56,985 nucleotides of DNA from Rhodocyclaceae bacterium (GTDB taxonomy: Bacteria > Pseudomonadota > Gammaproteobacteria > Burkholderiales > Rhodocyclaceae): positions 1 through 56,985 of the forward strand of contig RXJP01000044.1 in assembly GCA_003963315.1 (NCBI GenBank), in the 5' to 3' direction. Shown in pieces: positions 56,513-56,985 of the stretch. Below the pieces are notes generated by a model. It ran no database searches. It saw only the letters and a list, made by a program, of their open reading frames with translations, and was not told the origin of the DNA. Made by a program: the position numbers and the translations under genes. Position 1 is the first letter of the stretch; every line of letters starts with the position of its first letter.

Positions 56513-56985
<473 letters not shown>

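Overview
This window is a stretch of chromosome from a GC-rich Gram-negative bacterium, most likely a betaproteobacterium and probably of the Rhodocyclales. That reading rests on the block mlaFEDACB - yadGH - ibaG - murA - hisGD(C)BHAFIE - hinT - tatABC - degQ-like - nif3, a typical betaproteobacterial gene order with mlaA inside the mla operon, on the short HisG, and on the MSHA-like pilus genes. I see no plasmid, phage, transposase, tRNA, rRNA or CRISPR signature. Genes are tightly packed, with many 1-11 bp overlaps that suggest translational coupling.

Layout: (1) 1-3.8 kb, minus strand: a DUF2461 gene cut by the window edge and an assimilatory nitrate reductase (nasA) with a stem-loop-rich upstream region that carries a degenerate second copy of the nasA start. 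(2) 3.8-8.4 kb, plus strand: DUF4202 protein, beta-hydroxyacid dehydrogenase, a three-PAS GGDEF/EAL c-di-GMP enzyme and an FKBP isomerase. (3) 8.4-11.7 kb, minus strand: fbp followed by a response regulator with a long repeat region and a small soluble histidine kinase. (4) 11.8-29.8 kb: an MSHA-like type IV pilus/pseudopilus locus on the minus strand (mshM-like, L, N, E, G, I, J, K-like and two pilin-like genes). It is bracketed by an NtrC-type regulator at its head and, at its tail, by a class III adenylate cyclase and a convergent membrane histidine kinase. (5) 29.9-36.9 kb, plus strand: Mla phospholipid transport, an ABC-2 exporter, ibaG and murA. (6) 37-44 kb: histidine biosynthesis, with hisC alone on the opposite strand, then hinT and tatABC. 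(7) 45.5-49.8 kb: DegQ/DegS-like protease, Nif3-like protein, MsrA and a PaaN-like aldehyde dehydrogenase. (8) 50-52.9 kb: sucCD with a clear terminator and a TerC-family membrane protein. (9) 53-57 kb: CHASE2 Ser/Thr kinase, PP2C phosphatase and the start of an FHA protein, a complete Ser/Thr phosphosignalling set.

The most unusual region is the pilus locus. It has assembly ATPase, platform, secretin and alignment proteins but only two pilin-like genes. One is a 761-residue protein whose N-terminus looks like a GspK/PilX-type pseudopilin lacking Glu5 and whose C-terminal ~290 residues resemble an L-type lectin fold. The assembly ATPase has an MshEN-type (c-di-GMP-binding) N-terminus, the accessory AAA ATPase ends in a SPOR domain, and both c-di-GMP and cAMP enzymes are encoded nearby. 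This suggests a lectin-tipped, second-messenger-controlled surface fibre, which is an inference. Other points are the inverted hisC, the PaaN homologue that appears to lack its catalytic cysteine, and the duplicated nasA start.
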